64,000 nucleotides of DNA from Phragmites australis (lineage: Eukaryota > Streptophyta > Magnoliopsida > Poales > Poaceae), in the NCBI RefSeq assembly GCF_958298935.1, contig NC_084923.1, positions 6,326,501-6,390,500 on the forward strand, given 5' to 3'. Made by a program: the position numbers and the translations under genes. Shown here in pieces: positions 1 to 12,259 of this stretch. The first letter of the stretch is position 1, and every line of letters starts with the position of its first letter. The notes under the pieces were generated by a model. It searched no databases, had not been told where the DNA came from, and was given only the letters and a program-made list of their open reading frames with translations.

Positions 1-590
1 ACTTTAGTTGATTTTCAAGTCCCTAATTGAAGATTAAGGATATCATTAGTGCTTGGATAGTAGCAAGTGTACATCTAGCTGTAGTCTAGAGTTGATCTTA
101 GTTAAGTGAAGCTATTGGCTTGTTACTCTTGGTGGTTGGCAACACCTAGCCGGTCTTTGGTGATTGGAGGTGTCTCAGTGAGCTTTTAGAGTTCTTGTGG
201 GAGCCCCGGGATGAGCTATGTACTTGGTCTGATGCCTGCTAATCTGGAGATGCAGAAGTGGCAATCAGGAGGAAGCACTTGAGTCTTGGTAACTCAAGGG
301 GAGCGATATCCTTGGTGGATGCTCCAACGATGACTAAAGGGGTGCCAACTCCTCGATATTTTGGAAAAAACGGTATTCTCTTGTCTATTTCTTTACTATT
401 TTATAATTTAATTTGAGCATCTATATTCTTGCCAACTTATATTTTCGTATTTTCTTAGTGTCTTTGCTTGCTTGTTTTGTTGCCTTCTCCTAGCTTGATC
501 GTATAGTCGTATTTCCTTTCTTTTAAACTAAGGTTGCTATTTGTTATAGATTACGATAGAAGTTTTAATTGTCCAATTCATTTCGCTCTT
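1..590 (+). mobile_element. Copia-type LTR, 3' part (fragment)
   Basis: The stretch around 120-350 reads like the transcribed part of a grass Copia-type LTR: a run beginning gttactcttggtggttgg, then a phrase of the type gagcgatatccttggtgg and gatgctccaacgatgac. A related phrase recurs inside the solo LTR at 16039-18386 (near 17720). The left end lies outside the window, the right limit is a guess and no coding sequence is attached. The family assignment rests on remembered phrasing of such LTRs, not on an alignment. Confidence 0.42.
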
Positions 591-1999
591 GAGCCATTCG
601 ATCCTTTTAGGCCTGAAATCGACGGGAGGGGTCACCGACTGCTCAGACAGTTTATTATATGAGCTATCTATGAAAAAGGAACTTAGTATCCTGAAAAATA
701 GTTTTGTAGTAGTGAATAATGCAACTGTAAACCTGAAACAATCACATCATTTTCATTCTATAGTATCAGCTAATTATTAGGCGTAGTGATACAAATGGGT
801 ATATAATGGATAGCTATAGGTCATAACTTTAATTCATTTAATTTGTCAATTTAAGTAGATGAAATGTATCTTTAGCTCCAGTGAGTTAGTTTTAGATCAG
901 CTCAATAACCTAAAAGAAAGAAAAACTTGCATCTCTAATTTGACGAAACCCTCTTGATCGAACACTAGAGACCATCGAGACTCCAATCCAGGAAGGGGAA
1001 CGAAATATGTATATATAATTGATAAAACCGAGTCAATGAAACTTCGTACGGTTTTGTTAGAGGAGCAGGTCAGCTACGACGACTTATCAGTCCGCCACCA
1101 ACTGATTGATTGCCCCTCTTGATCGGTCGACGCTTCTTTCTCTCTCCAACATGTACACGCTAAAAGCTTATCCAGTGTGTCACTTGGTAAGGTACCGATC
1201 TGATCAATACATATAATTTAGGCCAATAGTTTCAACAGAATAATAACAAGGCGGCAATAGAATTATGTGCTCCACGTCAGACAGCTTCCTCAAAATACTT
1301 GACTAATACACATACACCTTGTTTCCTTTTATACGTGTACATCGATTGTCTCTGGAAGTCAGATATGGCATAGTCCAATCATGTAATTTTTTATTCATTC
1401 CACTCCATTCAAACTCTCCCGATAATGTGCTTAGTTATATGTAAAATCATTGCATCGCCCTCAATAACAATAGGGAGGCATGCCCTGACGATATGTGCTT
1501 CGTCCATCTAATGCGCATAGATGATGACCGCAATATACCAGCTCAACGTCCAGTTTGATGCACCGGTTAGTTCACCTAAAACTTGATGAGGAAATGTGAG
1601 AGTGTACTTGAATACTCAGGTCACTTGTTCTCACAGGCAACATACACTTCTACACATGTGAAATCAATAATATTATAATAGATATCGAAATTTTACTTAG
1701 AAAATAAATAATTAAAAAATAAAAAAGCTGAGAATGCACTCCTATATATGGAATAAATAAAATAATAATGTATTAATATTTTTTAATACTAAAAGTGTCT
1801 GTTAATTACATATTCCTAAATTTATCGGAAGTTTTCAAATAATTAAGATATGAGAAATGAAAGATCAATTTTAATTATAAACTATTTATCGTGTAAAATA
1901 TATGATAGAGATAATTCAGATGTATCCTAACTGGTTCATTTGATACGAGTAAAGATTCTCCAGAAAACTCGTGTCTGTGCACGTCGCTGCCTCGCGCAG
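591..1999. other. Unassigned intergenic stretch
   Basis: No convincing gene was seen. Open frames are short and lack codon structure. Positions 1660-1960 are very AT-rich. No terminal inverted repeats or duplications were found. Confidence 0.5.
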
Positions 2000-4042
2000 G
2001 GCCCTCGCTCCCTCCCTACGCCCCTATCGGTCGAACATGCGTTCTTTTTGAGCGCCAAGTGAGCGGTCAGCGTTCTTGCGACGGCAAGCGCGACTGTTGG
2101 GGAGGGACCGGCCGCCGGTGGTGGCTGGTGCGTGGCTGCGAGGGGTCAGCGTCGTGATCCACGGCCTTGTCGAGGGAGTATTAGCTTGAGATCGTGTTCT
2201 GTGTCCTGACGACGACGCCTGCCCTTCGGCAACAGCAGCGACACGTCCGTCGTGGCTCGTTTTTGCCGTGATTCCTGGTGCCCACAGCTGAAAAGCCGTG
2301 CTTGCATCGCATCGCATGCATCTGGAAATGTGAGCGAAGATCCGCGGCTCGAGCGAGCAACAATGGTAGAATACTATGAAAATGGATTCTTTGTGTTGTG
2401 GCACGAAACCACGAAAACAGTGAGTTCTCAAGCTCTTCCGAAACGGAGAGTAGAAAGAATGGAGGGAGAGTGTGCAGTCTAGAGAAAATGGTTTAGGGCT
2501 GTTTAGCAGAGCTCTCAGAGCAGTTTCTCGACTGAAATTAGAAGAACTCTGTCAAACAGTAGCTTTCAGTTTTTAGCTTTCTGAGTAGAATTCGTGGGAA
2601 TAATTCTCTGAAATGAACTAAAAGTTGGGGAGCTGAAAAAAATAGCTTCTTCTCGTTCACTTCCCGCAGAGAATCACTTCTTTCATATATTTTATTTTAG
2701 AAAATCACTGGAGAATCACTTTCAACCACAGAATCACTTCCTCCAGAGAATCACTTCCCGTAGAGAATTTAAATCAGATAGAGCTCTACCAAACGACCCT
2801 TAATCAACCTTCCATTGCTACTGTAGGGGCATATTTATAGTTTACAAGAATGCCCTTCCTCAATATTACAGGAGTACCATATGATGCTACCCCCACTAAG
2901 GGCATGAGGGCAATTCCTGTATTAGGTATTTCTAGATCTGCCCCTACAGTCCTACTCTAGGCTAGGGACATGGTGACATATTGTAGCACGCGTCCTGGAT
3001 CTCCCGCAGGGTGTGCACGTCCACGGCTTGCAAAGAAGCTATTTAGCTAAAAAAACGCTTTTGGGGATTCCATTAATTAATGACAAAAAAAAGATGACAC
3101 GGCAGGATTGACCCCAATTAAATCACAGAAACGTTTGAATTGCTGTTAAAAGAGCTTACCATGAATAGATTGTTGGAATGAGTTGTAAAAGGAAGTCGTA
3201 AGACAAAAATACATCCACACATCTTCATCTCCACTTGGCCACCCATGCATGCTGGGAAACGGATCATCCAACTTGAAGTAAAGTTACGGATGAATAGTAA
3301 CTGTGACTTACCTTGATGTGAATAGCTAGATTGAAAATGAACAGTCAAGATTTAGCGCTACAGTATGAGTATGGTACATCACTGTTTATGTAGTAAAATC
3401 AACACAACAGTATTCATCCTACAATATCTAGCTGAAGCTTACTGTTCACCCTTTCATAAAAACTACTATTCATGTGTCACTTTGCTTCTCAAAAGCAGAG
3501 AATCTGTTTCCCGTTTACTGATATTGCATCGCCGTCCTTGGTACTCGGATTCATGGCTATCTTACTTTGTTGGAGCTAAATCCTCTACCTGAGAAGAGCT
3601 AAGTCATCCATGAACAGCTAAGTCATCTATGGACAGTAATTGTGACTTACCTGTGCTACCATGCTGCAACAGTAGAGGGAACAAGACTGTTGCAGTTCCC
3701 TCGTTAGAGGGTACAGTAATTTATGGACAGCAGTATTGCTACAGTGGTTTACTATAAATCACTACTCATTCTCACACGTATTACTGTTTGCTTTACTGTT
3801 GACGGATTACTTCCTCTTCTAACTCTTGGAGACCTTCAGGAGACCCTGATGCCTCCCAAAAAGCTTGCCACCTCCGGGTTAGGCCTCGAGGGTCCATAGG
3901 TCAGGAGCCTCTAAAGTCCTGATTGTTGTCGCTGCCTTCGAGGGATGTCCCGAAGATGCCTGGTCCAATTGGATGGTGCAGGTCCTAGTTTAATTCCTCT
4001 TCCGGGCAGTTGAGGGGATGACGTGAATCCATCACCCAACAC
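2000..4042 (-). mobile_element. LTR-retrotransposon LTR and leader (decayed), minus strand
   Basis: Read on the minus strand, the block starts TGTTGGGTGATGG at 4042. It runs through a region full of acagta trinucleotides (3100-3830) and has a TATA-like ACTATAAATA at about 2842-2831. It then continues past the nested MITE (2496-2799) into a GC-rich stretch (2480-2000) with a 135-codon open frame of no recognised product. This order (TG start, U3, TATA, GC-rich leader) fits a Gypsy-type 5' LTR followed by leader or gag sequence. The far limit, the primer-binding site and any domain were not identified, so the call is tentative. Confidence 0.33.
2496..2799. mobile_element. Tourist-type (PIF/Harbinger) MITE, 304 bp
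   Basis: The ends are inverted repeats: GGGCTGTTTAGCAGAGCTC on the left and, read inward from the right, GGGTCGTTTGGTAGAGCTC. The element is flanked by TTA on both sides (2493-2495 and 2800-2802), the duplication typical of PIF/Harbinger elements. The interior repeats agaatcacttc several times (2660-2760). It is non-coding and appears to have inserted into the minus-strand LTR-like block described above. Confidence 0.82.
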
Positions 4043-4836
4043 TTTGCATCGAATATGATGCGGCCCGTTGTCCACTTGGTGGTATTTGTAGCACTTGAAG
4101 CGTCACTGTTTGTACTTTTATTTTGGAAGCCTATGGTTGGTGCCAGGATCATCATAGAGAAAGTCAATGCATGACATGAAGAATGGCTCTAATGCAACAA
4201 AGACAACAAAAAAAGAACTACGTCGTGTATGATATCACCATTACGCGAACATATTTGGCCGCAAACAAGATGGGTAAGGCATCTGTGGTGGATCCGCGTA
4301 GATGCACACGCACAACGCCCAAGTGGCACCAGGTTAATCTAATTAGTTTCTATGATTATTCAACTAGCTAGGGTTTACTTGTTACCCTTCACTCTTGTGC
4401 TTACTTTTGTTACCCTTTTTTCTTCTCGAAAGGTACTTTGTTACCCTTGGTAAAAACAGTATTGTAAAAAATCTACACGCCCAAGACCAGTTATAGAAAA
4501 AAAATTACATGTTTAAATATTTTATATCATCTCCAATGCCATCTGAAAAGGGATGGCCCGCATGTTGGTATCGCCGTAATATTTAGTTACACCGACAATG
4601 GAGCACACTTGTCAGGTGGGATCAGAGGTGACCGAAATTCTAAAAATTGTATTTTTTATTAAAACTTGTGGCCTTAAATTTGTATTATTTTTATACAGGC
4701 CTTTAAATGTGTAGTTTTTTTATGTTTATGCCAAAGAACGTGTGGTTTTTTGAATTTACTCTATTTTCATTATCTTTTTGAAAGCCGATGAGAGTAGAAA
4801 CCCAAACCAATTTCATTATAATGCCTTGTGGATTGG
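4043..4836. other. Unassigned stretch
   Basis: Contains a repeated phrase ttgttaccctt (about 4380, 4408 and 4440) and AT-rich sequence. A 62-codon open frame at 4183 has no recognisable features. No gene is supported. Confidence 0.45.
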
Positions 4837-6549
4837 CACTACGTGAAAAACAGATAAAAAATACATAAAATTAGTGACGAATCGTAATATATCTATCACT
4901 GATGATATAATGACAGGTCGTAGTTGTAACCCGTTACTAATGATAACTCATCAGTGAGTGACGGATCAAGTTGTGACCCATCACTAATGATGACTTATCA
5001 GTGACGGGTCGTCCTAGGCTGGTTATTAGTAATGGGTTAAGTTATGACCCGTCACTAATAATAGTATTTTTCTTTTATTTTTCTTGTACGTCACCAATAA
5101 CTTCATTAACAACGACTGATCATAACAGTGACAGGTCATAACACTGATCCGTCACCAAAGACTTATGCATGAACTTCTTGTCGCCCTCAGCATGAAGACA
5201 AGGTGCAGCACCCAGAGCAATTTTTACTCTTTTCTCCCGGTTCAATGAAGTTCTTCCCGCGGCTTTATTCCATAAGTATTTACTAACAATCATAAGTTCG
5301 TTATCATATAACGTCCTTTCAATACAAATACTTACAATTAGTACATTAATCATACTTTTAGATAAGAAGTTAGCAAAATGGGTGAAAAAGGAAAAGAACC
5401 ATGAAAATGCTACAAAGGCGAGGCTTCATGTTGTTGATCTAGTCCCTGAAATCCTGACTAGCCAACTAAATTTGTGGTAACTAAACAAATCATACTAGTT
5501 ATTCGTTGTTATTCTTTATAATTGATTGGATTGGATTTATTATTATTGCTTTTGACTAATCAAGAGTACCTACATTTAAAGGAAAAAAGTCAGACTAGAT
5601 AGATTTGCATAGCCTTTAATTTTAGAATATATAGAATGTAATAGGCTATTCACAAATATATTTTTTATTTTTTTTCTTATTTTTCTCACCTCAGTAGTAC
5701 TAGAATAGTAATAATTATATATTTCTGTTCAAGTTTGATGTCAAGGATGGTGGCTATAGACATAAACGCGTATTCCAAAACAATGCAGAAACTTTAGGGG
5801 GCGCGAGAACTAAATCTTTCAAGCTGAATTTAGCCTCAAAAAATTTGCCGAACCCAACTTAATGAGAGAGAAATGGATGTAATATTTTCTGTAGATATTC
5901 ATAGAGTTAAAAAAATCAAAATCGGAGTCTGTATGTAAAAGTTATACCTGTTTTATCAAAGACACTCTGAGTCATCTATCAAATTATGATAGTTTGGATG
6001 AGATATTTAGAAATTCATATAATATTTGTACAAATTTGGATGAAGAAAAATTTTATATGTAAATTATAACCCTTGATGAAATTCATAAAATATTTGTACA
6101 AATTTAGATGAAGTAAAATCAATCATTAGTGACAGATCAAGATTACAACCCGTAACTAATGTTCAATCATTAGTTAGGTCACGATTCTAACCCGTCGCTA
6201 ATCAGTCATAGGTAACGGATCATGTTTATAAACCATCACCTATGACTTTCGACATATGCGATAGTATCATGCGTTGAGATGGCTTAGGTGATTTTTTTTA
6301 CTTTTTCGTATCCAAAATTACGAAAAACATTTATAAGTCAAAAGCGGCGGGTCAATGTTACGACCTATCACTTATGTTTAGTCATTAGTGACCGGTTATA
6401 TTTATGACCCATCTCCTGTGACCTCATAAGTGATGAGTCTTAACCCATCATTAATGACGATTTATCAGTGACGTGTTCGAGATGATAATTACAGGACCTG
6501 TCACTAATACTGGTTATTACCCGTTGTTGAGCTCTTTTTTCACATAGTG
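4837..6549. mobile_element. Non-autonomous CACTA element, 1.7 kb
   Basis: The left end is CACTACGTGAAAAA and the right end, read inward, is CACTATGTGAAAAAAG. Flanking triplets are tgg (4834-4836) and tag, so the expected 3-bp duplication is imperfect. Both subterminal regions carry many direct and inverted copies of a gtgacgggtc / gacccgtcac motif (4870-5150 and 6120-6520), typical of CACTA transposase-binding arrays. The middle is AT-rich and has no transposase. Two interior motifs near 5930 and 6040 recur in the CACTA-like element at 44690-45878. Confidence 0.77.
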
Positions 6550-7894
6550 TAGATAATAAACCAACTTCATACAATACAACTATCCTAATTGTCCACTAGC
6601 ATATTCATCCTCTCTCCCATAGACACTGCAAAACAGTGTCCTCGGACCACCTCTCCACCCTCCACCACTTACCATCCTAATTCTACCGTAGAATGCCCAC
6701 TAGACCCAACAACTCTGTGGACATTGACACAAAAGTTACAAAGCTCGTTGAAGGTGCAATGGTCCTCAAGCGTAGGGTGAAAACCTGTCGGATATTTTTC
6801 GACCACCTGAAAGGGTTTGAATAGTATTTTAGAGCGAAAATTTGGATGTTTGAGGTTTTTTTTTTATGTCAGAGTTGGGTAGTGTATCAGATATTGGATT
6901 CAGATGTATTGAGATATGTATCTGTCAGATATCAGATATCCAATGATATATCTGAAAACTATCTGACGACTATTCAAGCTTGTCTTCCAAAACTGGTAAC
7001 TTTTTTAAATAGAGTCGAATGAAGACTACCTTTATATAAAGTTGTAGCTCTTGAAAAGCTCTGTAACTTTTTAGTTGAGAATGTTTTTCATTTAAAGTCG
7101 TTAATATGTCAAAATAATTAACAGAAGCTTCAACAGTATATTAGTCACTCATAACTCCTCCAATTTCGCCCCAACATATCTCCTTCTTTAGGAGTATATT
7201 GCTAATTTTCTTGTTAGACTACTAATGTAGTTGAATTTTGAACACATGTAATTGCCAACAATCATAACATATGCGATATATATAGCCGTTGCTTTTACTC
7301 AACATCCGAAGTAATAGTCACATATTCGATTTGTATTCATGACCAAGGCTATCATCATCTATATTTATATCCTACACCATCCGTGTCTGAGCCTGACTCC
7401 CAGTAAAAAAAGTGAGATATGATATATGATCAATGATATACATCCATATCCAATCCAATTACACCTCTACTCAAGCACATGTTGTCTACTAAACCATTTT
7501 TTCTTCAAATTGATTATAATACAGGTGTCTCTAAAAAAGTATAAATAATTATTGTAAGGCCCTCCATAAATCCATATAAATCTAACATAAGCCCCTCTAA
7601 CAAAATCCATCAAAGTCAACGGCTAAACTGATAATTTGTCTTGATTGGGAACCACTCTCAGTGGAGCAGTGGACTACGACTCCATTCACAAGTGTATAAA
7701 TCCTATTGCCCAGGATGTACACACATGTAGGCAATTTTAACATTATTATTTGTAAGCGTGTGATTGAGTCGTATTCACGGTTGTGTTAGTATGATGTGCG
7801 TGCTTGGTTGTGTGTGCGGGGGTCATCATTGTAATGGGAAAATTTGGTCTTAGATCGTTTTCTTCTAACCCATAAGTCCGATCCCTTTATTTAG
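6550..7894. other. Unassigned stretch with one CACTA-derived motif
   Basis: No gene was seen. Positions about 7005-7110 match the roughly 110-bp motif (gaatgaagac...gttgtagctc...tttttcattt) found inside the CACTA-like elements at 44.7-45.9 kb and 48.7-50 kb, so part of this stretch is probably old CACTA debris. Confidence 0.45.
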
Positions 7895-8490
7895 TATTTT
7901 TAATAATATTATTATTGGAAAATTATAAAAATAATAGTCAAATTTATAAAATTAAAAAATAGGTACTCCAAGTGCCTTATCGGTACTCCGAGAGTCGATA
8001 AAGGGTGTGGCAGTTGGCCTGAGAGTCTGTCGGCACACATGTGGTGCCAGAAAGGCTTGTCCAAACTCTGTGCGCTGACATACCCCTAGGTAGACATTGA
8101 TATGGTTGTCACGCTAGGTGATAGCCGACCGGCCTTTCAGCACTTGGAATGAAGACATGCTTGTCGGCACTCCATTTGTCGACAGGTAACCTCTCTTTTT
8201 TTTTATTAGTAATTTTTTTAATTTGGGAAGAATCATGTATTTAATGAGGTACAATTAGAGTAAAATTCAGTGTATATCCATATCTCGAATTTTTAATATT
8301 ATTTTTTATATGGCAATTTCAAAAATATTGCACAAAGTTGAAAATTTACAAAAATAACCCATTGTCACACATTCATTTGGCGAAATCTAGTTTCGCACAA
8401 TGGATGTGCAAAAACTAGCAAAAGGTTTTCACTCTTCCAATTCAAATTTTTGCAGTTCCAATATGCGAAAATCCTACTTTCGCAGATTGG

Positions 8491-8514
8491 TTGTGCGAAA
8501 ATATTTTCGCACAA
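8491..8514. repeat. Perfect 24-bp palindrome
   Basis: The half-site ttgtgcgaaaat is followed directly by its exact reverse complement. Partial copies of the half-site (tttcgcaca, gcgaaa) lie within 120 bp upstream. It lies just inside the left end of the 5.1-kb element. Confidence 0.85.
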
Positions 8515-9109
8515 TGAAAACGGAAATTGTTTATTTTTTTTTTTTTTTGCTGATTGGTGAGGTGAAAATATGTTTTATTTTGTGATTTTTGTCTTAGTAT
8601 TGAAAATAAAAAATTTCTTATTTTTTATGCATGTCTCAACAAAAAATATTTGTTGTGCAAATAGTTGTCCAAACAGTATCACATAGTGGTTTATTTTTTC
8701 CTTAATTTTGATGTAATTTGGTCGACATTTTTTTATTTAGTTAATATAAAATTGTGTGAGTAATTTTTTTAGTGAAGTAACGTTGGGAGGTACAAAATCT
8801 AATTTTTTGAACAATAGTAGTTGTGAAGCACAATTATGATAAAACTCAGTACAGATGTTACATACGCTGAAAATATTACATTGGACATGGGATTTTTCGT
8901 CGTTACGTGAATGGACCATAAACATAAATAGACAACGACAACAAATGTTGGCATGAACAGTACGCCTAAAGACTAACCTAATAGTATGCCTAAAGACTAA
9001 CCTAATAGTAAGCCGCTGCTAAACCTAACATGCCTTACGTAATCAAAATAGACTGGGTTATAATAGATGCTCTACTGAGTGCACTTAGAATATTTTCCCT
9101 TCATGAGGG

Positions 9110-9360
9110 CATCGGGCCTGCCACCTTAGTGTGACAGGTCATGTCCCGCTTTATTTCCCTCTCAGTTTCACGTGCTTCAGCCACGGCGCGCTCCTTCGCT
9201 GCCTTCCTAGCGTGCTCCTCCTCCTGACACTTCAACCGTAGTTCCTCCTGTTGTTACTCGTACTCCCGACGTCCATAAGCTTGCCTCCTCCACCGCATGC
9301 TTCTGTCTATCCACCGCTTTTGGTCCTCGGTTTGCTTCATGTCCAGTCATCCCATGAAGT
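9110..9360 (-). pseudogene. Charged helical ORF remnant (possible transposon protein)
   Basis: Read on the minus strand from about 9345, the frame encodes a Lys/Arg/Glu-rich helix (QTEDQKRWIDRS, then EELRLKCQEEEHARKAAKER, then EARETEREIKRD). It has one in-frame stop near 9255 and ends at a stop near 9105. Such charged C-terminal coils are common in plant transposon-encoded proteins, but no catalytic domain is present. It sits inside the 5.1-kb inverted-end element and is probably a decayed piece of its own coding region. A neighbouring Pro/Ser-rich minus-strand frame (9454-9822) may belong to the same lost protein. Confidence 0.3.
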
Positions 9361-10040
9361 TACAGATAGGTGGAGGAGACTGGATAAATAAAATAAGAGG
9401 GAAGATTATTAAAACAGTGCATGAAATTGTATGAAAACTACCACATGAGTGATCTATGTCATTGTACCGTAGCTAGTCACATGGTCCATGTCGAGGTGGG
9501 TCATACTAATAGTTGGCACACATGAAGAAGTGTTTGTCATATGTGTAGGAGATGTACTGGGACTCACGAAGCCTACAAGGGTCACTACATAAGTATATCG
9601 GCGGTTCGACCCCCTAGGGGATGGAAGTCGTCCACTGTTTCTTGGGTGGGCTTGGTGGAGTTGAGGAAAACATTGTAGTTGAGAGAGGTGAGCAATGAGT
9701 GGTGTACCTATGGTTTGGGCTGGGATTATTTGTGGTGGTCGGGGGTCAGTGCATGGACTGAGTGCATGGGAATTGCTGGGGGCTGGAGCATGGGAGTATT
9801 GTGAACAAGGACAAATGACCAAGGATTCCCTGTAAAAGCTGAAAAAGTTATGTCATTAATGCTTGGCAGAGATTTCCTGTGAAAATTATTGTTTGATGTG
9901 GTCATCTCATTCTAGAAAAGTTAACAATGGGTTATTATTACCTCTGTATAGAAGGCAGTGAATCCTATGAAAGCATTAGACGTAGAGTATTGGCATAAGA
10001 TAGCCACTTAGATAGGAATGATCAAGGCATAGGTTTTAAG

Positions 10041-10208
10041 ACATCTCCGTTTTGCGAAGGTTTTCGAAACATCTCCATGTGGCGGAGGTTTTCAAGACAT
10101 CTTCGTGTGGTGGAGGTTTTCAAGATATCTCCATTTTGCGGAGGTTTTCAAGACATCTCCATGTTGTGGAGGTTTCCAAGACATCGCCATGATGCGGAGG
10201 TTTTCAAG
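10041..10208. repeat. Tandem array, 6 x 28 bp
   Basis: Six contiguous 28-bp units of the type acatctccatgtg + gcggaggttttcaag, with a few substitutions per unit and no length change. Open frames through it are products of the repeat. Confidence 0.95.
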
Positions 10209-10223
10209 TGTTGTGCGCTATTT

Positions 10224-10372
10224 GAGCAAAGGTCTGACTTAAGTTTTACTGTCTACTATTTGAACAGAGATATAACTTAAGTTTTATGTCTACTATTGAA
10301 CAGAGATATAACTTAAGTTTTATTATCTACTGTTGAACAGAGATATAGCTTAAGTTTTACTATCTACTATTG
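10224..10372. repeat. Tandem array, 4 x about 37 bp
   Basis: Four units of 36-38 bp of the type gaacagagatataactt + aagttttactgtctacta, beginning at 10224, 10262, 10298 and 10335. It lies 15 bp after the unrelated 28-bp array. Confidence 0.92.
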
Positions 10373-10399
10373 TTACCAAATAGTTATCTGTTGTAGAGG

Positions 10400-11555
10400 A
10401 CCTCAATAGTTAGGCTAACTACTTTCAGAGTACGTTGCCCCTTCTATCTTGGAAATTTAACCAGGTATGCAAGCTATTGCTCGGTTGTCATGGACGTACC
10501 TTTGCCAAAATAAGGTCTTCCTAGCAAGGTCGGAGGCCCGGAAGCCCTCGTAGCTCCTAGGCAGGGAAAGGGTTGGTCTCTTCAACCTGTGTCGTCTGCC
10601 GTAGAGTCTTGGCCTCGCGGACCTTCTAGATACCCAGGGCCCTCATGTCCGAGCCCTCGTCCTTTGTCACGATGAACTCACCTAGTATCAAACCCGGCGT
10701 GGGAGGCTCTCTAGGTGGTTCAGGCGAGGCCCCCTACGTCGAGGGCCTGCTAGACTCCATTCTAGATAGGGTTGTTCATGCAACTCAATCCTCATCGCTA
10801 GGGTATTGTACCATCGATGGCAGAGTAGGAGGAGGTAGAGCAGGCTGAGGGGGGCTCAGTAAGGTCCGAAAACCTACCAGGCGGCTCGTTTTGGTTTTAC
10901 AACCACTAGACCGCCTATCACCGGCTCTTTCCCCTATCAGGTGCTCTGCCTACCTCTCGAGGTACTCCATCTTGAAGGCTATAAGGCTTCTACAATTCTC
11001 GGTATTATAGCTGTGCCCGGCTCCATGCAGGATTCACCAGTACCCTTCCTGTGGTACCGAAGCCTGTGGTTGGCGTTAAAGGCGTTGGTGGGATCTGCTC
11101 GTACCAGAACATGTGGTCACTCCGGAGGCCCCTTCCATAAAGGGAGGTAGAGGAGGCTACTTGGCAGCTAGGTTATCAGAAGACGTCGGCTCGATAAAGG
11201 TGTCATGGGCGCCGTCACAAGAGAAGTCACAAGGGTGGGCCCAGACATGAGTGCCCTTAGGCTCGAGCGCCCAGAACCACTGAAGGGTGGCCTGCACAGC
11301 CGCGGCCTCCACCATAACCCCTTGGGGTGCTGCAAGGTCCTCGCTACGCTATTGTTGGAAGGCCTCCACGCTAGCTCAGGCCAGGGATACCACCGGGTCG
11401 ATGGTGGTTGGAGGGTCGCCGTTTTGTCCGGTGGTAGAATTGGTGGGTGTAGATAGCTTGCATAGTTGTGGTGGTCGTGTGAACCCTCGCACAGGCTTGG
11501 CCGAGGAGTCAGCCGCCTGTGCTGCGATTTTAGTGGTCTTCTTTTTAGGTGGCAT
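10400..11555 (-). pseudogene. Gypsy-type gag fragment
   Basis: Downstream of the minus-strand LTR (11606-12259), a start codon at 11555 opens a frame MPPKKKTTKIAAQ... of about 60 codons that stops at 11376. Translation in shifting frames continues to about 10400 with GC-rich, Pro/Ala/Gln-rich sequence. Position (about 50 bp after a primer-site-like leader), orientation and the Lys-rich start fit the beginning of a retrotransposon gag. There is no pol, and the element ends abruptly at the tandem arrays. Gag is inferred from context rather than a domain match. Confidence 0.42.
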
Positions 11556-11605
11556 CCTACCTTTCTTTGTACTTCTATGTTCAAGTCCCTATGGACGGCA
11601 CGTTG

Positions 11606-12259
11606 TTGGTTGAAAAGTCTTCCACGAACAAGTGCGGCGAGAGCCTCTTCTAGAGAGAAGACTCAAGCTTGGAGAAGACCCATGTGTTTGTTTTTACCAA
11701 AAGATTGGTCCCCCATGCATGATGGCTATGGATTTGTATTTATAGTACCATATCGGGTGTAAGTATACAAGTATGCCTCTTACAAAAATAGTGACGTAGG
11801 TTATCATTATATCACAGAGACCTAGATCGGTTGAATCACACAGTCTGGGTCTAGGTAGAATACTTTTACCTCTACACAAAGATATTATTTACCATGGCAA
11901 ATACAGTGGTGTGAATGGCCCAAAGAGTGGGGTTTGGCCAATCGTAAACTACAGTGTCGCAATGTCTTGGATGTCAGAGTGGCCTCCACTTGCATTGGGA
12001 TGTCAGGGCAGTCACCACTTGCACTGGCATTAACTGCCGATCACTTCGTGCTAGGCCAATTGCAACTGGTGTTCTCCTTTTGCAGATATTCCCTCCGGAG
12101 GCTAGCTACTTCTCCTGTCTCAAGAGGCAGTGACCGGAGGGGTCAACGGCCTTCGGGAACTTTTAGCCTCTTTAGGGAGTTCGGAACCTGAGGGCTCTAG
12201 ATAAGCTCTTTATGGCGTCTCCTTAGTGATATGTGTGGGCTGAGATATTTTTCACAACA
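11606..12259 (-). mobile_element. Gypsy-type LTR, minus strand
   Basis: On the minus strand it begins TGTTGTGAAAAATATC at 12259 and contains a TATA box (ACTATAAATACAAATCC, 11746-11730). It ends near 11606, just before a leader reading ACGTGCCGTCCATAGGGAC. That leader resembles the grass Gypsy post-LTR sequence of the type tggcgccgtctgtgggga. The other LTR is absent, so this is a broken copy inside the 5.1-kb element. Confidence 0.55.

Noticed and set aside
2024..2431. 135-codon minus-strand frame
   Set aside because: Lies in the GC-rich leader of the LTR-like block. The translation has no recognised domain, so it is not called as a separate gene.
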